A stretch of 59,536 bases of DNA from the NCBI GenBank assembly GCA_964552655.1, contig CAZKHG010000019.1:1-59536 (forward strand). Reading direction: 5' to 3'. Made by a program: the position numbers and the translations under genes. The notes beneath the pieces are model-generated. The model saw only the letters and a list, made by a program, of their open reading frames with translations, was not told where the DNA came from and made no database searches. This stretch comes from CAZKHG01 sp964552655. Its GTDB lineage: Bacteria > Bacteroidota > Bacteroidia > Bacteroidales > Tenuifilaceae. Of this stretch, positions 51,938 to 59,536 are shown piece by piece (positions within the stretch are counted from its first letter, which is position 1; every line of letters starts with the position of its first letter).

Positions 51938-53206
51938 ATGGGATATTTATTCACTTCAGAAAGCGTATCGGAAGGACACCCCGATAAAATAGCCGATCAG
52001 ATATCAGATGCTTTGGTTGATGAGTTTCTGCGAAGAGATCCGGATTCGAAGGTTGCCTGCGAAACCCTTGTTACAACCGGGCTGGTTGTGCTTAGTGGCG
52101 AGGTAAAAACCAACGCATACGTTGATGTTCAGGAGGTGGCCCGGCGCGTTATCCGTAGAATCGGGTACACCCGGCACGAGTATAAATTCGATTCGGAATC
52201 GTGCGGTGTAATTTCCAGCATTCATGAACAATCCCCTGATATCACCCAGGGTGTTGTAAGGGCAAAAGAGGAAGACCAGGGTGCCGGCGATCAGGGAATG
52301 ATGTTTGGCTACGCCTGCAAAGAAACAGATGAATATATGCCCCTAACACTGGTTCTTTCTCACGTATTACTACAAGAGTTGGCTAAAATCCGAAGAGAGG
52401 GAAAGGTGATGAAATACCTGCGGCCAGATGCCAAATCACAGGTCACACTGGAGTATGATGACAACAATAAACCTCTGCGAATCCATACCATTGTTGTTTC
52501 CACCCAGCACGATGATTTCGATAAGGAGAAAAAAATGCTGGAAACCATCACCAAAGATGTTCGAAACATCCTTATTCCCCGGGCAAAGGCTCGTTTTCCC
52601 AAAAGGGTTCAGAAATTGTTTGATGATAATTTCATCCTCCACGTAAACCCAACCGGTAAATTTGTTATCGGCGGGCCACACGGCGATACCGGCTTAACCG
52701 GCAGAAAAATAATTGTTGATACCTACGGCGGAAAAGGTGCGCATGGCGGTGGTGCCTTCTCAGGTAAAGATTCCTCAAAGGTTGACAGGTCTGCCGCTTA
52801 CGCTGCAAGGCATATCGCCAAAAATATGGTTGCAGCCGGCGTTGCCGATGAAGTGCTGGTGCAGGTTGCTTACGCCATTGGTGTTGCACAACCCGTTGGT
52901 TTATATGTTAATACATACAATACAGCAAAAGTTAAACTAACCGATGGTGAGATAAGTGATAAAATTAAAAAGCTCTTTGACATGCGTCCCGCGGCTATTG
53001 TTAAACGCCTTGGTTTGAAAAACCCCATTTTCGAAGAAACTGCCGCTTACGGGCACATGGGCCGCGATCCTAAAATTGCAAAAATTGATTTTATACAGAA
53101 TGGAAATTGCGAGGGGGAGAAAATTGTTAAAAAGAACGTGGAGTTCTTTACCTGGGAAAAACTGGATTATGTTGATAAAATCAAGAAAGCCTTTAACCTG
53201 AAATAG
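51938..53206 (+). CDS. metK: S-adenosylmethionine synthetase
   Basis: A 422-residue enzyme that makes SAM from methionine and ATP. Motifs are SESVSEGHPDKIADQISDA, GAGDQGMMFGYA, the phosphate-binding GGGAFSGKDSSKVDRSAAY, and the C-terminal HMGRD. It is longer than the E. coli enzyme, as in other Bacteroidetes, mostly by an insert in the middle (about 150-190). It stands alone behind a SAM-II riboswitch and a perfect promoter, and is followed by a terminator-like stem. Confidence 0.96.
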   Translation: MGYLFTSESVSEGHPDKIADQISDALVDEFLRRDPDSKVACETLVTTGLVVLSGEVKTNAYVDVQEVARRVIRRIGYTRHEYKFDSESCGVISSIHEQSPDITQGVVRAKEEDQGAGDQGMMFGYACKETDEYMPLTLVLSHVLLQELAKIRREGKVMKYLRPDAKSQVTLEYDDNNKPLRIHTIVVSTQHDDFDKEKKMLETITKDVRNILIPRAKARFPKRVQKLFDDNFILHVNPTGKFVIGGPHGDTGLTGRKIIVDTYGGKGAHGGGAFSGKDSSKVDRSAAYAARHIAKNMVAAGVADEVLVQVAYAIGVAQPVGLYVNTYNTAKVKLTDGEISDKIKKLFDMRPAAIVKRLGLKNPIFEETAAYGHMGRDPKIAKIDFIQNGNCEGEKIVKKNVEFFTWEKLDYVDKIKKAFNLK

Positions 53207-53223
53207 GTTTGCCTATTTTTCCA

Positions 53224-53280
53224 AAATCGCTGACACATAGCAAAGTATTATTTATAGGCTGTGTTTTAGCGATTTTTTTT
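53224..53280 (+). terminator. Terminator after metK
   Basis: AAATCGCT at 53224-53231 pairs with AGCGATTT at 53268-53275 with partial pairing (ACACA/TGTGT) inside, followed by T5 or more. It closes the metK transcript. Confidence 0.75.
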
Positions 53281-53346
53281 ATTATTTACCATTAGTAAAT
53301 TTTAACGCTTCCGGGTATTCTAACTCCTGACTACTTACCACTCTAA

Positions 53347-53378
53347 TTTCTATAATCTGATTTCTTTTATTAGGTTTG
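53347..53378 (+). promoter_or_regulatory. Promoter of gldA
   Basis: TTTC at 53347-53350 and TAGGTTTG at 53371-53378 are 20 bases apart, one mismatch from TTTG-N20-TAnnTTTG. The ATG follows 19 bases later. Confidence 0.6.
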
Positions 53379-53397
53379 CAAAGCCATTAACAATACT

Positions 53398-54315
53398 ATG
53401 TCAATTAGAGCGATTGGTGTAACAAAATTATATGGGACACAGAAAGCCCTTGATGATGTTACCTTCGATATTCCTTCCGGTCAGGTTGTTGGTTTTCTCG
53501 GCCCCAATGGTGCCGGAAAGTCAACCATGATGAAAATTATTACCGGTTATATACCCCAAACATCCGGATTGGTTGAGGTTGATGGGATAAATGTTGAAAA
53601 TCCCGCACAGGAATTCAGGGCAAAAATCGGTTATCTGCCTGAAAACAACCCGCTTTACCACGAAATGTACGTTAAGGAATACCTTTCTTTCGTTGCATCC
53701 GTTTATAAAATTAAGAGCAACAGGAAAAAACGAATTGACCAGACGATAGAAATGACCGGTATTGGGGATGAGCAAAATAAAAAAATTGGCGCATTGTCAA
53801 AAGGGTACAGGCAACGTGTTGGATTAGCGCAAGCGCTTATTCATAATCCTCTGGTTCTGATTCTTGACGAACCCACCAGCGGGCTTGATCCAAATCAAAT
53901 CATCGAAATCCGCAACCTGATAAAAGCTGTGGGCAAAGAGAAAACGGTAATGCTTTCAACTCACATTATGCAAGAGGTGGAGGCTATCTGTCAGCGAATA
54001 ATTATTATTAACAAAGGAAGGCTCATCGCCGATGGCTCAACCATTGATATTGTGCATAATTCGATGAATGACAGGAATTGCTATTTGGTTGAGTTTATAA
54101 ATCAGATACCTGATAATCTTTTAAAAGAGGTTGAGGGCGTTCTTGATGTGACCAAAGTCGAAGAAAAATCCTGGTTGGTTTACTCAGAAAAAGATCGTGA
54201 CATCCGCGAAAACCTTTTCCTGTTCGCAGCCAACAATGGATTTATTATCATCACCCTTCAGAAAAAAGAGAAACAGCTGGAGGAGATTTTTCAATCACTT
54301 ACCAGTTCTAACTAA
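53398..54315 (+). CDS. gldA: Gliding-associated ABC ATPase GldA
   Basis: A 305-residue ATPase (MSIRAIGVTKLYGTQKALDDV; Walker A GPNGAGKST; IGYLPENNPLYHEMYVKEYL; signature LSKGYRQR; Walker B LILDEPTSGLD; switch His in LSTHIMQE) with a C-terminal regulatory part of about 85 residues. The match to GldA is close in sequence and length. In Flavobacterium GldA works with the membrane proteins GldF and GldG, neither of which is encoded here. The next gene is instead a coiled-coil membrane protein. Confidence 0.85.
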   Translation: MSIRAIGVTKLYGTQKALDDVTFDIPSGQVVGFLGPNGAGKSTMMKIITGYIPQTSGLVEVDGINVENPAQEFRAKIGYLPENNPLYHEMYVKEYLSFVASVYKIKSNRKKRIDQTIEMTGIGDEQNKKIGALSKGYRQRVGLAQALIHNPLVLILDEPTSGLDPNQIIEIRNLIKAVGKEKTVMLSTHIMQEVEAICQRIIIINKGRLIADGSTIDIVHNSMNDRNCYLVEFINQIPDNLLKEVEGVLDVTKVEEKSWLVYSEKDRDIRENLFLFAANNGFIIITLQKKEKQLEEIFQSLTSSN

Positions 54316-54331
54316 TTTCAAAAAATCAAAA

Positions 54332-55258
54332 ATGGAAAAAGAGAATATAAACAACCAGCCATCAACAGAAAATAATGGAATAGCAGGTAAATCAAAAGCC
54401 GTTGGATTTCTAACATTTATAATAATTGTTTTGATAATCGTTTTAAGCATACTTGGGTGGCGATACTTACAGCAGATCAGGGCGGCCCGTGAAGTTGAAA
54501 CTCAGCTAATAGCCGAAAAGGATTCTATAACTCACAACCTGAAAAACCTGCTGGTTGAATATGATCAACTTGAAACCACCAACGACTCCTTAAACCGGAA
54601 ATTAGCAGAGGAACAAAATAAGGTTAAGGGGCTATATCAGGAAATTCAGACCCTGCAAAAAGTCAGCTACGCAAAAATAAAAGAGTACCAACGCGAACTT
54701 GGAACTCTTCGGAGTATAATGAAAGGTTTACTGCACGACGTAGATTCACTTAATGCAATGAATCAAAAACTGGTTGCCGAAAACATCAAAGTTAAGGAAG
54801 AAGCCAGTGTTGCCAAAAAAACAGTGAAGGAGCTGGAACAAAAAACCCAGGAGCTCAACTCAAAAATTGAGGTGGGGTCGGTTATCAGGGCAAGAGGCGT
54901 TACCGCAATTGCTGTAAATAAACGGGGAGGCGAGGTTACGCGTGCAAGGCGTGTGGAAAAAATCAAAACCTGTTTTACCCTCTCCGAAAATGCCATTGCA
55001 AAAGCGGGTTCTCGTTACGTTTACCTTCGTATTATTGGCCCAGATGATTTTATCCTCGCCAAATCGGAAACCGATGTATTCGATTTTCAGGGCGAGAAAA
55101 TCGTTTTCTCCGCCAAACGTGAAGTTGATTACCAGAACCAGGATGTTGATATGTGCATTTTTTACGACAATAACGGCGAATTGCTGGCCGGGAAATACGG
55201 GATTACAATCTACCTGGATGGTGAACTGGTGGGCAATGGCGAACTAATTCTAAAATAG
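54332..55258 (+). CDS. Single-pass coiled-coil membrane protein, unknown function
   Basis: The product is 308 residues from the ATG at 54332 (AAAAATCAAAA before it); a longer in-frame start inside gldA is rejected because it would precede the obvious N-terminus. There is one transmembrane helix (about 25-47), a long coiled coil (about 55-180, with LEQKTQELNSKIEV), and a C-terminal beta-rich domain (185-308, VYLRIIGPDDFILAK and YGITIYLDGELVGNG). It starts 16 bases after gldA and is probably co-transcribed. No family name was recognised; it may couple to GldA or the envelope. Confidence 0.65.
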   Translation: MEKENINNQPSTENNGIAGKSKAVGFLTFIIIVLIIVLSILGWRYLQQIRAAREVETQLIAEKDSITHNLKNLLVEYDQLETTNDSLNRKLAEEQNKVKGLYQEIQTLQKVSYAKIKEYQRELGTLRSIMKGLLHDVDSLNAMNQKLVAENIKVKEEASVAKKTVKELEQKTQELNSKIEVGSVIRARGVTAIAVNKRGGEVTRARRVEKIKTCFTLSENAIAKAGSRYVYLRIIGPDDFILAKSETDVFDFQGEKIVFSAKREVDYQNQDVDMCIFYDNNGELLAGKYGITIYLDGELVGNGELILK

Positions 55259-55309
55259 CAGAGGGCAATAATACTCCCTGAACTTACTGATCTTTGCTCT
55301 GTGCTCTTT
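55257..55309. terminator. Imperfect stem between convergent genes
   Basis: AGCAGAG near 55257 pairs with CTCTGTGCT (55297-55305, two-base bulge) and is followed by CTTTTT. It lies in the 51-base spacer between the 54332 gene and ispD. The word TTTGCTCTGTGCTC is close to the one in the 44613-44680 repeat, so it may be a dispersed repeat acting as a terminator. Confidence 0.5.
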
Positions 55310-55975
55310 TTAGTAAATTAACGTTTCCGCAAATTTTAAATCCACCGGTGTGGTTATCTTGATATTCTCCCTGTTCCCCTCAACCAGATGGATTATTTCA
55401 CCTTGATACTCTGCAACAGATGCATCATCAGTAAAAGATTGCTGAAATTCTATATCGTAGCATTTTTTTATTACACCGGTTTTAAAAACCTGTGGGGTTT
55501 GTACAAGAAATACCTTGTTTCTGTCCACTGGAATTGAATCTGTCCCCTCCATCATTCTAACTGACTCTAAGGGCTTAACTACTGGAACGGCATTCCCTTT
55601 AAGCTCGGCAACCCGAAAGCAATTCTCTATCACAACAGTTGAAACCAATGGTCTTACCCCGTCGTGAATGGCAACCAATGAATTGATATCACCTACTTCT
55701 TGCAAACCATTTTGCACAGAATGAAAGCGGGTTTCCCCTCCGGCAACAATTGTGTGTTCAAAATTGAATTTATACCTATCACAAAGTTTCTTCCATGTTT
55801 CAATTTGATTTTTGGGTAATGCCAGGATTATCCTGGGCACAATTGCCATGGATGCAAATTTGGTTACAGTGTGCATCAGTATTGGCTTGCCGCTTATAAG
55901 TATAAATTGCTTGGGTGTTTCAGAGCCCATTCTTACTCCGCTGCCACCGGCAACTATAACCACATATCGTTGCAT
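55310..55975 (-). CDS. ispD: 2-C-methyl-D-erythritol 4-phosphate cytidylyltransferase
   Basis: A 221-residue enzyme of the MEP isoprenoid pathway (CTP plus MEP to CDP-ME). The start is the ATG at 55973-55975 (MQRYVVIVAGGSG); an upstream TTG adds seven residues. The nucleotide-binding region GGSGVRMGSETPKQFILISG, the signature VAIHDGVRPLVS and the final PVDLKFAE are intact. A perfect minus-strand promoter lies directly upstream. Confidence 0.93.
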   Translation of the reverse strand: MQRYVVIVAGGSGVRMGSETPKQFILISGKPILMHTVTKFASMAIVPRIILALPKNQIETWKKLCDRYKFNFEHTIVAGGETRFHSVQNGLQEVGDINSLVAIHDGVRPLVSTVVIENCFRVAELKGNAVPVVKPLESVRMMEGTDSIPVDRNKVFLVQTPQVFKTGVIKKCYDIEFQQSFTDDASVAEYQGEIIHLVEGNRENIKITTPVDLKFAETLIY

Positions 55976-55993
55976 AAAAACTATTTTATTGCT

Positions 55994-56024
55994 CAAAGAT
56001 AACCCGCAAATTATTGACTACAAA
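55994..56024 (-). promoter_or_regulatory. Bacteroidetes-type promoter of ispD
   Basis: On the minus strand TTTG (56021-56024) and TATCTTTG (55994-56001) are 19 bases apart, a perfect match to the consensus. The ispD ATG lies 18 bases downstream. Confidence 0.78.
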
Positions 56025-56207
56025 ATCAATTATATAAACATTGCGTTTGCCGAATGTGGTGGTTTTATAAATGAAATTTTATGCTTCGCATCGAACCCTC
56101 TTAATCAAAAGAAATCAGTCCAAATTTTTGTTTTTCATCCTTTTTATTAGCTAAATTGGTATCCCCGTTTAAACAGTTGTTTAATTATTAACCTAAAACA
56201 CAAACCC

Positions 56208-57866
56208 ATGATCCCACTAAATTATGTCAAAGAGTTTGTAGAGAAGAGCGTTAAAAAAAACTGGAATGAACCAGCGTTTTCCGATTATCTTGGTAAAACT
56301 TACTCATACAAGGATGTTGCCATCCAAATTCAAAGGTTGCACGAAATACTTAAAATCTGGGAGGTTGCCCCCGGCGATAAAGTTGCACTCATCGGGAGAA
56401 ATAATTCGAACTGGGCCATTGCCTATTTGGCAACCGTTTCCTATGGCGCAGTAATTGTACCTATTCTGGCCGATTTCCCGCCAAACGATGTTCACCATAT
56501 CGTGAACCATTCCGACTCTGTTTTCCTTTTTGCCGGTGATTCAATTTGGGAAAATCTTGATTTCTCCGGCATGCCCAATTTAAGAGCTGCTATTTCGCTG
56601 GAAAACTATTCGTTGCTTAACAACCGGTACGAAAGATGTTCTGAATTACATCGTTGCTTTGAGGCTGGTTTTGAAACAACGATCCAAAATATCACTCCGG
56701 AATCAATAAACTACCCCGAAACATCCAATGATAAACTGGCGGTAATAAGCTACACCAGCGGCACCACTGGTTTTTCAAAGGGTGTCATGTTGCAGCATAA
56801 CAGCCTGGCGGCCAATGTTGATTTCGGCAGAAACAATATCGCCCTGGTAGCCAAGGATAAAATCGTGTCTTTTCTTCCATTGGCTCACGCCTACGGGTGT
56901 GTTTTCGAGTTTCTAATGCCTTTTTCTGTTGGGTGCCATATCACCTTCCTGACAAAAACGCCATCACCAAATGTAATCATGCAGGCGTTTCAGGATATTA
57001 AGCCTCGGCTTGTGCTTGCCGTTCCTTTGATTATTGAAAAGATGTACAAGAAAAGAATCCTGCCAACCATCAACAAACCAGCCATGAAGGTTCTGCTAAA
57101 GGTGCCGGGGTTAAACAGCATCCTGCATCAAAAAATTAATCAAAAACTGACTGACGCATTTGGTGGTAATTTCCTTGAGATTGTAATTGGTGGCGCACCG
57201 CTTAGCAAAGAGGTTGAGGATTTTCTGAGGTTGATCAAATTCCCTTTCACCATTGGGTATGGTATGACCGAATGTGGCCCGTTGATTTCGTATTCCGGGT
57301 GGAAAACCACGAAACCCTATTCCTGCGGAAAATACCTGCCAACGCTGGAGGTTAAGATTGATTCTCCTGATCCAGCTAATGTGGTGGGTGAAATAATCAT
57401 GCGGGGTGAAAATGTAATGGTTGGCTACTATAAGAATGAGGAGGCAACAAACAGCACCCTGGTGGATGGGTGGCTCCGTTCCGGCGATCTTGGAATAATG
57501 GATAACGACGGTTTTATCTTTATTAAGGGTCGTTGCAAAAGCATGCTGCTGGGTGCAAGTGGTCAAAATATTTACCCCGAGGAGATTGAGGCCAAAATCA
57601 ACAACATGCCCTATGTTCAGGAATCAATAGTACTGGAGAAGAACAACCGTTTTGTTGCACTCATCTACCCCGACATGGAAGCCATCGACAAGGACAAACT
57701 TTCCGAAAACGACGTTCAAACCATCATGGAGCAAAACCGGGTTGAGGTGAATAAAACACTTCCTAGTTACTGTCAGATTGCTAAAGTTAAACTGTATCCG
57801 CAGGAATTCGAGAAAACACCCAAACGAAGTATAAAACGGTTCCTGTACGAAATACCTGAAGAATAA
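56208..57866 (+). CDS. AMP-dependent acyl-CoA synthetase (long-chain fatty acid type)
   Basis: A 552-residue adenylate-forming ligase that activates fatty acids to acyl-CoA or acyl-AMP. The P-loop ISYTSGTTGFSKGVML, the TIGYGMTECGPLISYSG motif, and the GWLRSGDLGIMDNDGFIFIKGR hinge with SGQNIYPEEIEAKI are all present, as is the catalytic Lys near the C-terminus (KTPKRSIKRF). It resembles the FadD/long-chain ligase group. It is a single gene followed by a terminator. Confidence 0.88.
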   Translation: MIPLNYVKEFVEKSVKKNWNEPAFSDYLGKTYSYKDVAIQIQRLHEILKIWEVAPGDKVALIGRNNSNWAIAYLATVSYGAVIVPILADFPPNDVHHIVNHSDSVFLFAGDSIWENLDFSGMPNLRAAISLENYSLLNNRYERCSELHRCFEAGFETTIQNITPESINYPETSNDKLAVISYTSGTTGFSKGVMLQHNSLAANVDFGRNNIALVAKDKIVSFLPLAHAYGCVFEFLMPFSVGCHITFLTKTPSPNVIMQAFQDIKPRLVLAVPLIIEKMYKKRILPTINKPAMKVLLKVPGLNSILHQKINQKLTDAFGGNFLEIVIGGAPLSKEVEDFLRLIKFPFTIGYGMTECGPLISYSGWKTTKPYSCGKYLPTLEVKIDSPDPANVVGEIIMRGENVMVGYYKNEEATNSTLVDGWLRSGDLGIMDNDGFIFIKGRCKSMLLGASGQNIYPEEIEAKINNMPYVQESIVLEKNNRFVALIYPDMEAIDKDKLSENDVQTIMEQNRVEVNKTLPSYCQIAKVKLYPQEFEKTPKRSIKRFLYEIPEE

Positions 57867-57890
57867 TACATTTTAATGCAAGTTAAGGAC

Positions 57891-57931
57891 TTAGGTTTTG
57901 GGGTGATGTTAAACTCAAAACCTAATTTTTT
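57891..57931 (+). terminator. Terminator after the acyl-CoA synthetase gene
   Basis: TTAGGTTTTG at 57891-57900 pairs perfectly with CAAAACCTAA at 57916-57925, followed by a T tract. The -7 element of the next gene begins a few bases later. Confidence 0.85.
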
Positions 57932-57933
57932 AA

Positions 57934-57941
57934 TACCTTTG
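57934..57941 (+). promoter_or_regulatory. -7 element of the polysaccharide export gene
   Basis: TACCTTTG matches TAnnTTTG exactly, 20 bases before the ATG at 57962. The -33 element would lie within the preceding terminator region and is not TTTG. Confidence 0.5.
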
Positions 57942-57961
57942 CTCTTCTAAATATGTAAGCC

Positions 57962-58738
57962 ATGAGGAAAATTAACAATCCCGCTCTACTTCTATTATTT
58001 ATACTCACAATGGTTCATACTTCATGCAATAAAAGAGCTCAACTGTTGTATGTTAGTGGAGTGGGTAACGAAAAACTGAATACTCAAAACCCTTCCCCTT
58101 ACACATTGAAACCGGGAGATGTACTCTATGTTCAGATCCTCACCCAGGATCCCGCTGTAAGCAGCCTTTTTAACAACCGCGGGTTTTCTTCAACCTCATC
58201 GGTAAACCTTTTCTCATCCGATGCATCATTTTACCTATACGGCTATTCCGTGAGCGATTCCGGAAATATTCGGCTTCCGGTTTTGGGAAAAATAAGGGTA
58301 GGTGGACAAACCCTTTCACAAGCCCAGGATTTAATTCAGGCTGAAACCGACAAGCAGCTGAATGATGCCCTGGCGGTTGTTAAACTATTGAATTACAAAA
58401 TAACAGTTCTTGGCGAGGTTAACAGACCGGGTGTTTACACCAACTTTAAGGATAATATTTCTATTTTCGAAGGTTTGGCCATGGCTGGTGATCTAACCAA
58501 CTACGCCGAGCGTAATAAAATAATACTTGTTAGGCAAACCCCCGATGGCGTTAAGACCCTTAGGGTTAACCTGCAGGATAAAAACATTATTAACTCCGAA
58601 GCGTTTTACCTTGTCCCTAACGATATGATTATAGCCGAACCACGAAAGGGCAAAATTTTTTCTATGAACTCTCCCAATATTTCAATCTACCTATCTATAA
58701 TAAGCACCACGCTACTTTTACTAAATTATCTTAAGTAA
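57962..58738 (+). CDS. Polysaccharide export lipoprotein (Wza-like)
   Basis: A 258-residue lipoprotein with lipobox HTSC (Cys22). The Poly_export domain is YTLKPGDVLYVQILTQDP, with YSVSDSGNIRLPVLGKIRVGG. The SLBB domain is ITVLGEVNRPGVYTNFKDNI and SIFEGLAMAGDL. The chain ends in a hydrophobic helix (NISIYLSIISTTLLLLNYL), as in outer-membrane Wza-type pores of Bacteroidetes. It exports capsular or exopolysaccharide. It is likely the first gene of a polysaccharide locus that continues past the window end. Confidence 0.9.
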   Translation: MRKINNPALLLLFILTMVHTSCNKRAQLLYVSGVGNEKLNTQNPSPYTLKPGDVLYVQILTQDPAVSSLFNNRGFSSTSSVNLFSSDASFYLYGYSVSDSGNIRLPVLGKIRVGGQTLSQAQDLIQAETDKQLNDALAVVKLLNYKITVLGEVNRPGVYTNFKDNISIFEGLAMAGDLTNYAERNKIILVRQTPDGVKTLRVNLQDKNIINSEAFYLVPNDMIIAEPRKGKIFSMNSPNISIYLSIISTTLLLLNYLK

Positions 58739-58772
58739 TTCTTGTTCTTTTTTGATTTGTTGAGCGGGAGGA

Positions 58773-59536
58773 ATGAAAAGAGATTTTACTTTATCGGTTT
58801 ATAAAGATCTATTATGTTCTCTAAAAGAGACAGGATATGAATTTCAAACCTTTCGTGATTTTTTATTATCCCCAAAAAATAAAGTAGTCATTTTAAGGCA
58901 CGATGTAGATTTAAAACCGCAGAATTCATTACAAACAGCACTAGTTGAAAACGAGCTGGGGATAATCGGTTCTTACTATTTCCGGATCATTCCCGAAAGT
59001 TTTGATACAGCAATAATTAAAAAAATCGCCGAACTGGGGCACGAAATCGGATACCATTACGAAGATGTTGACCTTACATTAAAACAACCCAAAACCAAGA
59101 ACCAAGAACCCAGGGCTCAGAACCCCGAATTCAAAACTGATTTGTTAATTGACGATGCCTTCGAACTATTCAGAAAAAATCTTAGCCGTTTCGAACAGTT
59201 TTACCCGGTTAAAACCATCTGCATGCACGGAAGTCCCTTATCGAAATATGACAATAAGCTGATTTGGACGAAATATAGCTACAAGGATCTTGGATTAATT
59301 GGTGAACCCTATTTCGATGTTGATTTTTCAAAGGTATTGTACCTGACCGATACCGGACGTTGCTGGAATGGCGAGCGTTTTAGCGTGCGGGACAAGGTTC
59401 AGGATTATAGATTCAAAATTCAAGGCTTAAGAAAAAACAAGGGTGCGTTGCATAAAACTTTTGATATAATTAATTCCATAAAATCTGGTTTAATGCCAAA
59501 TCAGATAATGATAACGGTTCATCCCCAGCGATGGAA
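58773..59536 (+). CDS. Polysaccharide deacetylase-like protein, 3' end beyond the window
   Basis: A reading frame starts at ATG 58773, after GGGAGGA, and remains open to the last base (254 codons visible). It has the NodB-like motif KVVILRHDVDLKP (metal-binding His-Asp), SYYFRIIP and ELGHEIGYHYEDVDL, and later ICMHGSPLS. Members of this subgroup sit in polysaccharide loci. The segment about residues 110-125 (KTKNQEPRAQNPEF) is encoded by a repetitive AACCAAGAACCCAG-like stretch and appears to be an insertion. The gene follows the Wza-like gene by 34 bases. Confidence 0.78.
   Translation, partial: MKRDFTLSVYKDLLCSLKETGYEFQTFRDFLLSPKNKVVILRHDVDLKPQNSLQTALVENELGIIGSYYFRIIPESFDTAIIKKIAELGHEIGYHYEDVDLTLKQPKTKNQEPRAQNPEFKTDLLIDDAFELFRKNLSRFEQFYPVKTICMHGSPLSKYDNKLIWTKYSYKDLGLIGEPYFDVDFSKVLYLTDTGRCWNGERFSVRDKVQDYRFKIQGLRKNKGALHKTFDIINSIKSGLMPNQIMITVHPQRW
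59092..59137 (+). repeat. Repeat word read through inside the deacetylase-like gene
   Basis: The words AACCAAGAACC, AGAACCCAG and TCAGAACCCC follow one another at about 59092-59137 within the reading frame. From memory, AACCCAGAACC-type tandem words are normally intergenic in Bacteroidetes genomes. The frame is kept, adding about 15 polar residues. A second such word (ATTCAAAATTCAAG) occurs at about 59411-59424. Confidence 0.5.

Noticed and set aside
54197..54331. An upstream extension of the coiled-coil membrane protein inside gldA
   Set aside because: It overlaps gldA by more than 100 bases in another frame; the ATG at 54332, after the gldA stop, gives the natural start.

Overview
The window comes from a member of the Bacteroidota, most likely of the Bacteroidales/Marinilabiliales type. 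The evidence is a complete porP-gldK-gldL-gldM-gldN type IX secretion/gliding block, a CHU_C-type secreted protein beside a second PorP/SprF protein, GldA, Bacteroidetes-style promoters (TTTG, 19-21 nt, TAnnTTTG) seen repeatedly, weak Shine-Dalgarno sequences, and moderate to low GC. The sequence is a draft scaffold: 100 Ns at 34928-35027 mark a gap of unknown true length.

Layout. 1-77: 3' half of tRNA-Lys(CTT) and a terminator. 159-3088: FAD-dependent dehydrogenase and a double-ATPase peptide ABC protein, convergent with a class A penicillin-binding protein (3093-5444). 5819-15777: topA, a ureohydrolase-fold protein lacking the usual metal ligands, then porP, gldK, gldL, gldM and gldN, closed by a terminator. 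15992-17518: membrane-bound sugar transferase. 17722-23397: probable operon (DUF3352/propeller protein, DUF4834, ROK kinase, riboflavin synthase, histidine kinase). 23568-28124: ileS with a GXHH signature, a zinc-ligand-poor DksA/TraR protein, lspA. 28357-29982: HAMP-GAF receptor without a kinase. 30153-36993: TetR regulator, LolA-like protein, two FtsX-type permeases, an ATPase and a beta-barrel-like protein. This operon is interrupted by a four-helix-bundle gene between inverted repeats, by more repeats, and by the assembly gap.

37014-44605: secreted coiled-coil protein, GNAT-like protein, multi-PAS/GAF receptor without kinase, XRE regulator, secreted repeat protein. 44606-48395: structured intergenic region followed by a three-gene surface module (secreted PKD-like protein, CHU_C protein, PorP/SprF). 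48530-51759: lgt, epimerase and flavin-binding protein, two VanZ-like proteins. 51782-53206: metK behind a SAM-II riboswitch with a visible anti-aptamer. 53398-55258: gldA and a coiled-coil membrane protein. 55310-57866: ispD and an acyl-CoA ligase. 57962-59536: a Wza-like export lipoprotein and a truncated deacetylase-like gene that probably open an exopolysaccharide locus.

Themes. Much of the window concerns the cell envelope: peptidoglycan (PBP1A), lipoprotein maturation (lgt, lspA), type IX secretion, polysaccharide export and a candidate lipid or lipoprotein trafficking ABC system. Strongest points for follow-up are the repeat-invaded ABC/LolA/barrel operon with its gap, the IleRS GXHH signature, the SAM-II riboswitch switching mechanism, and the paired secreted proteins sharing a PKD-like domain next to PorP/SprF.
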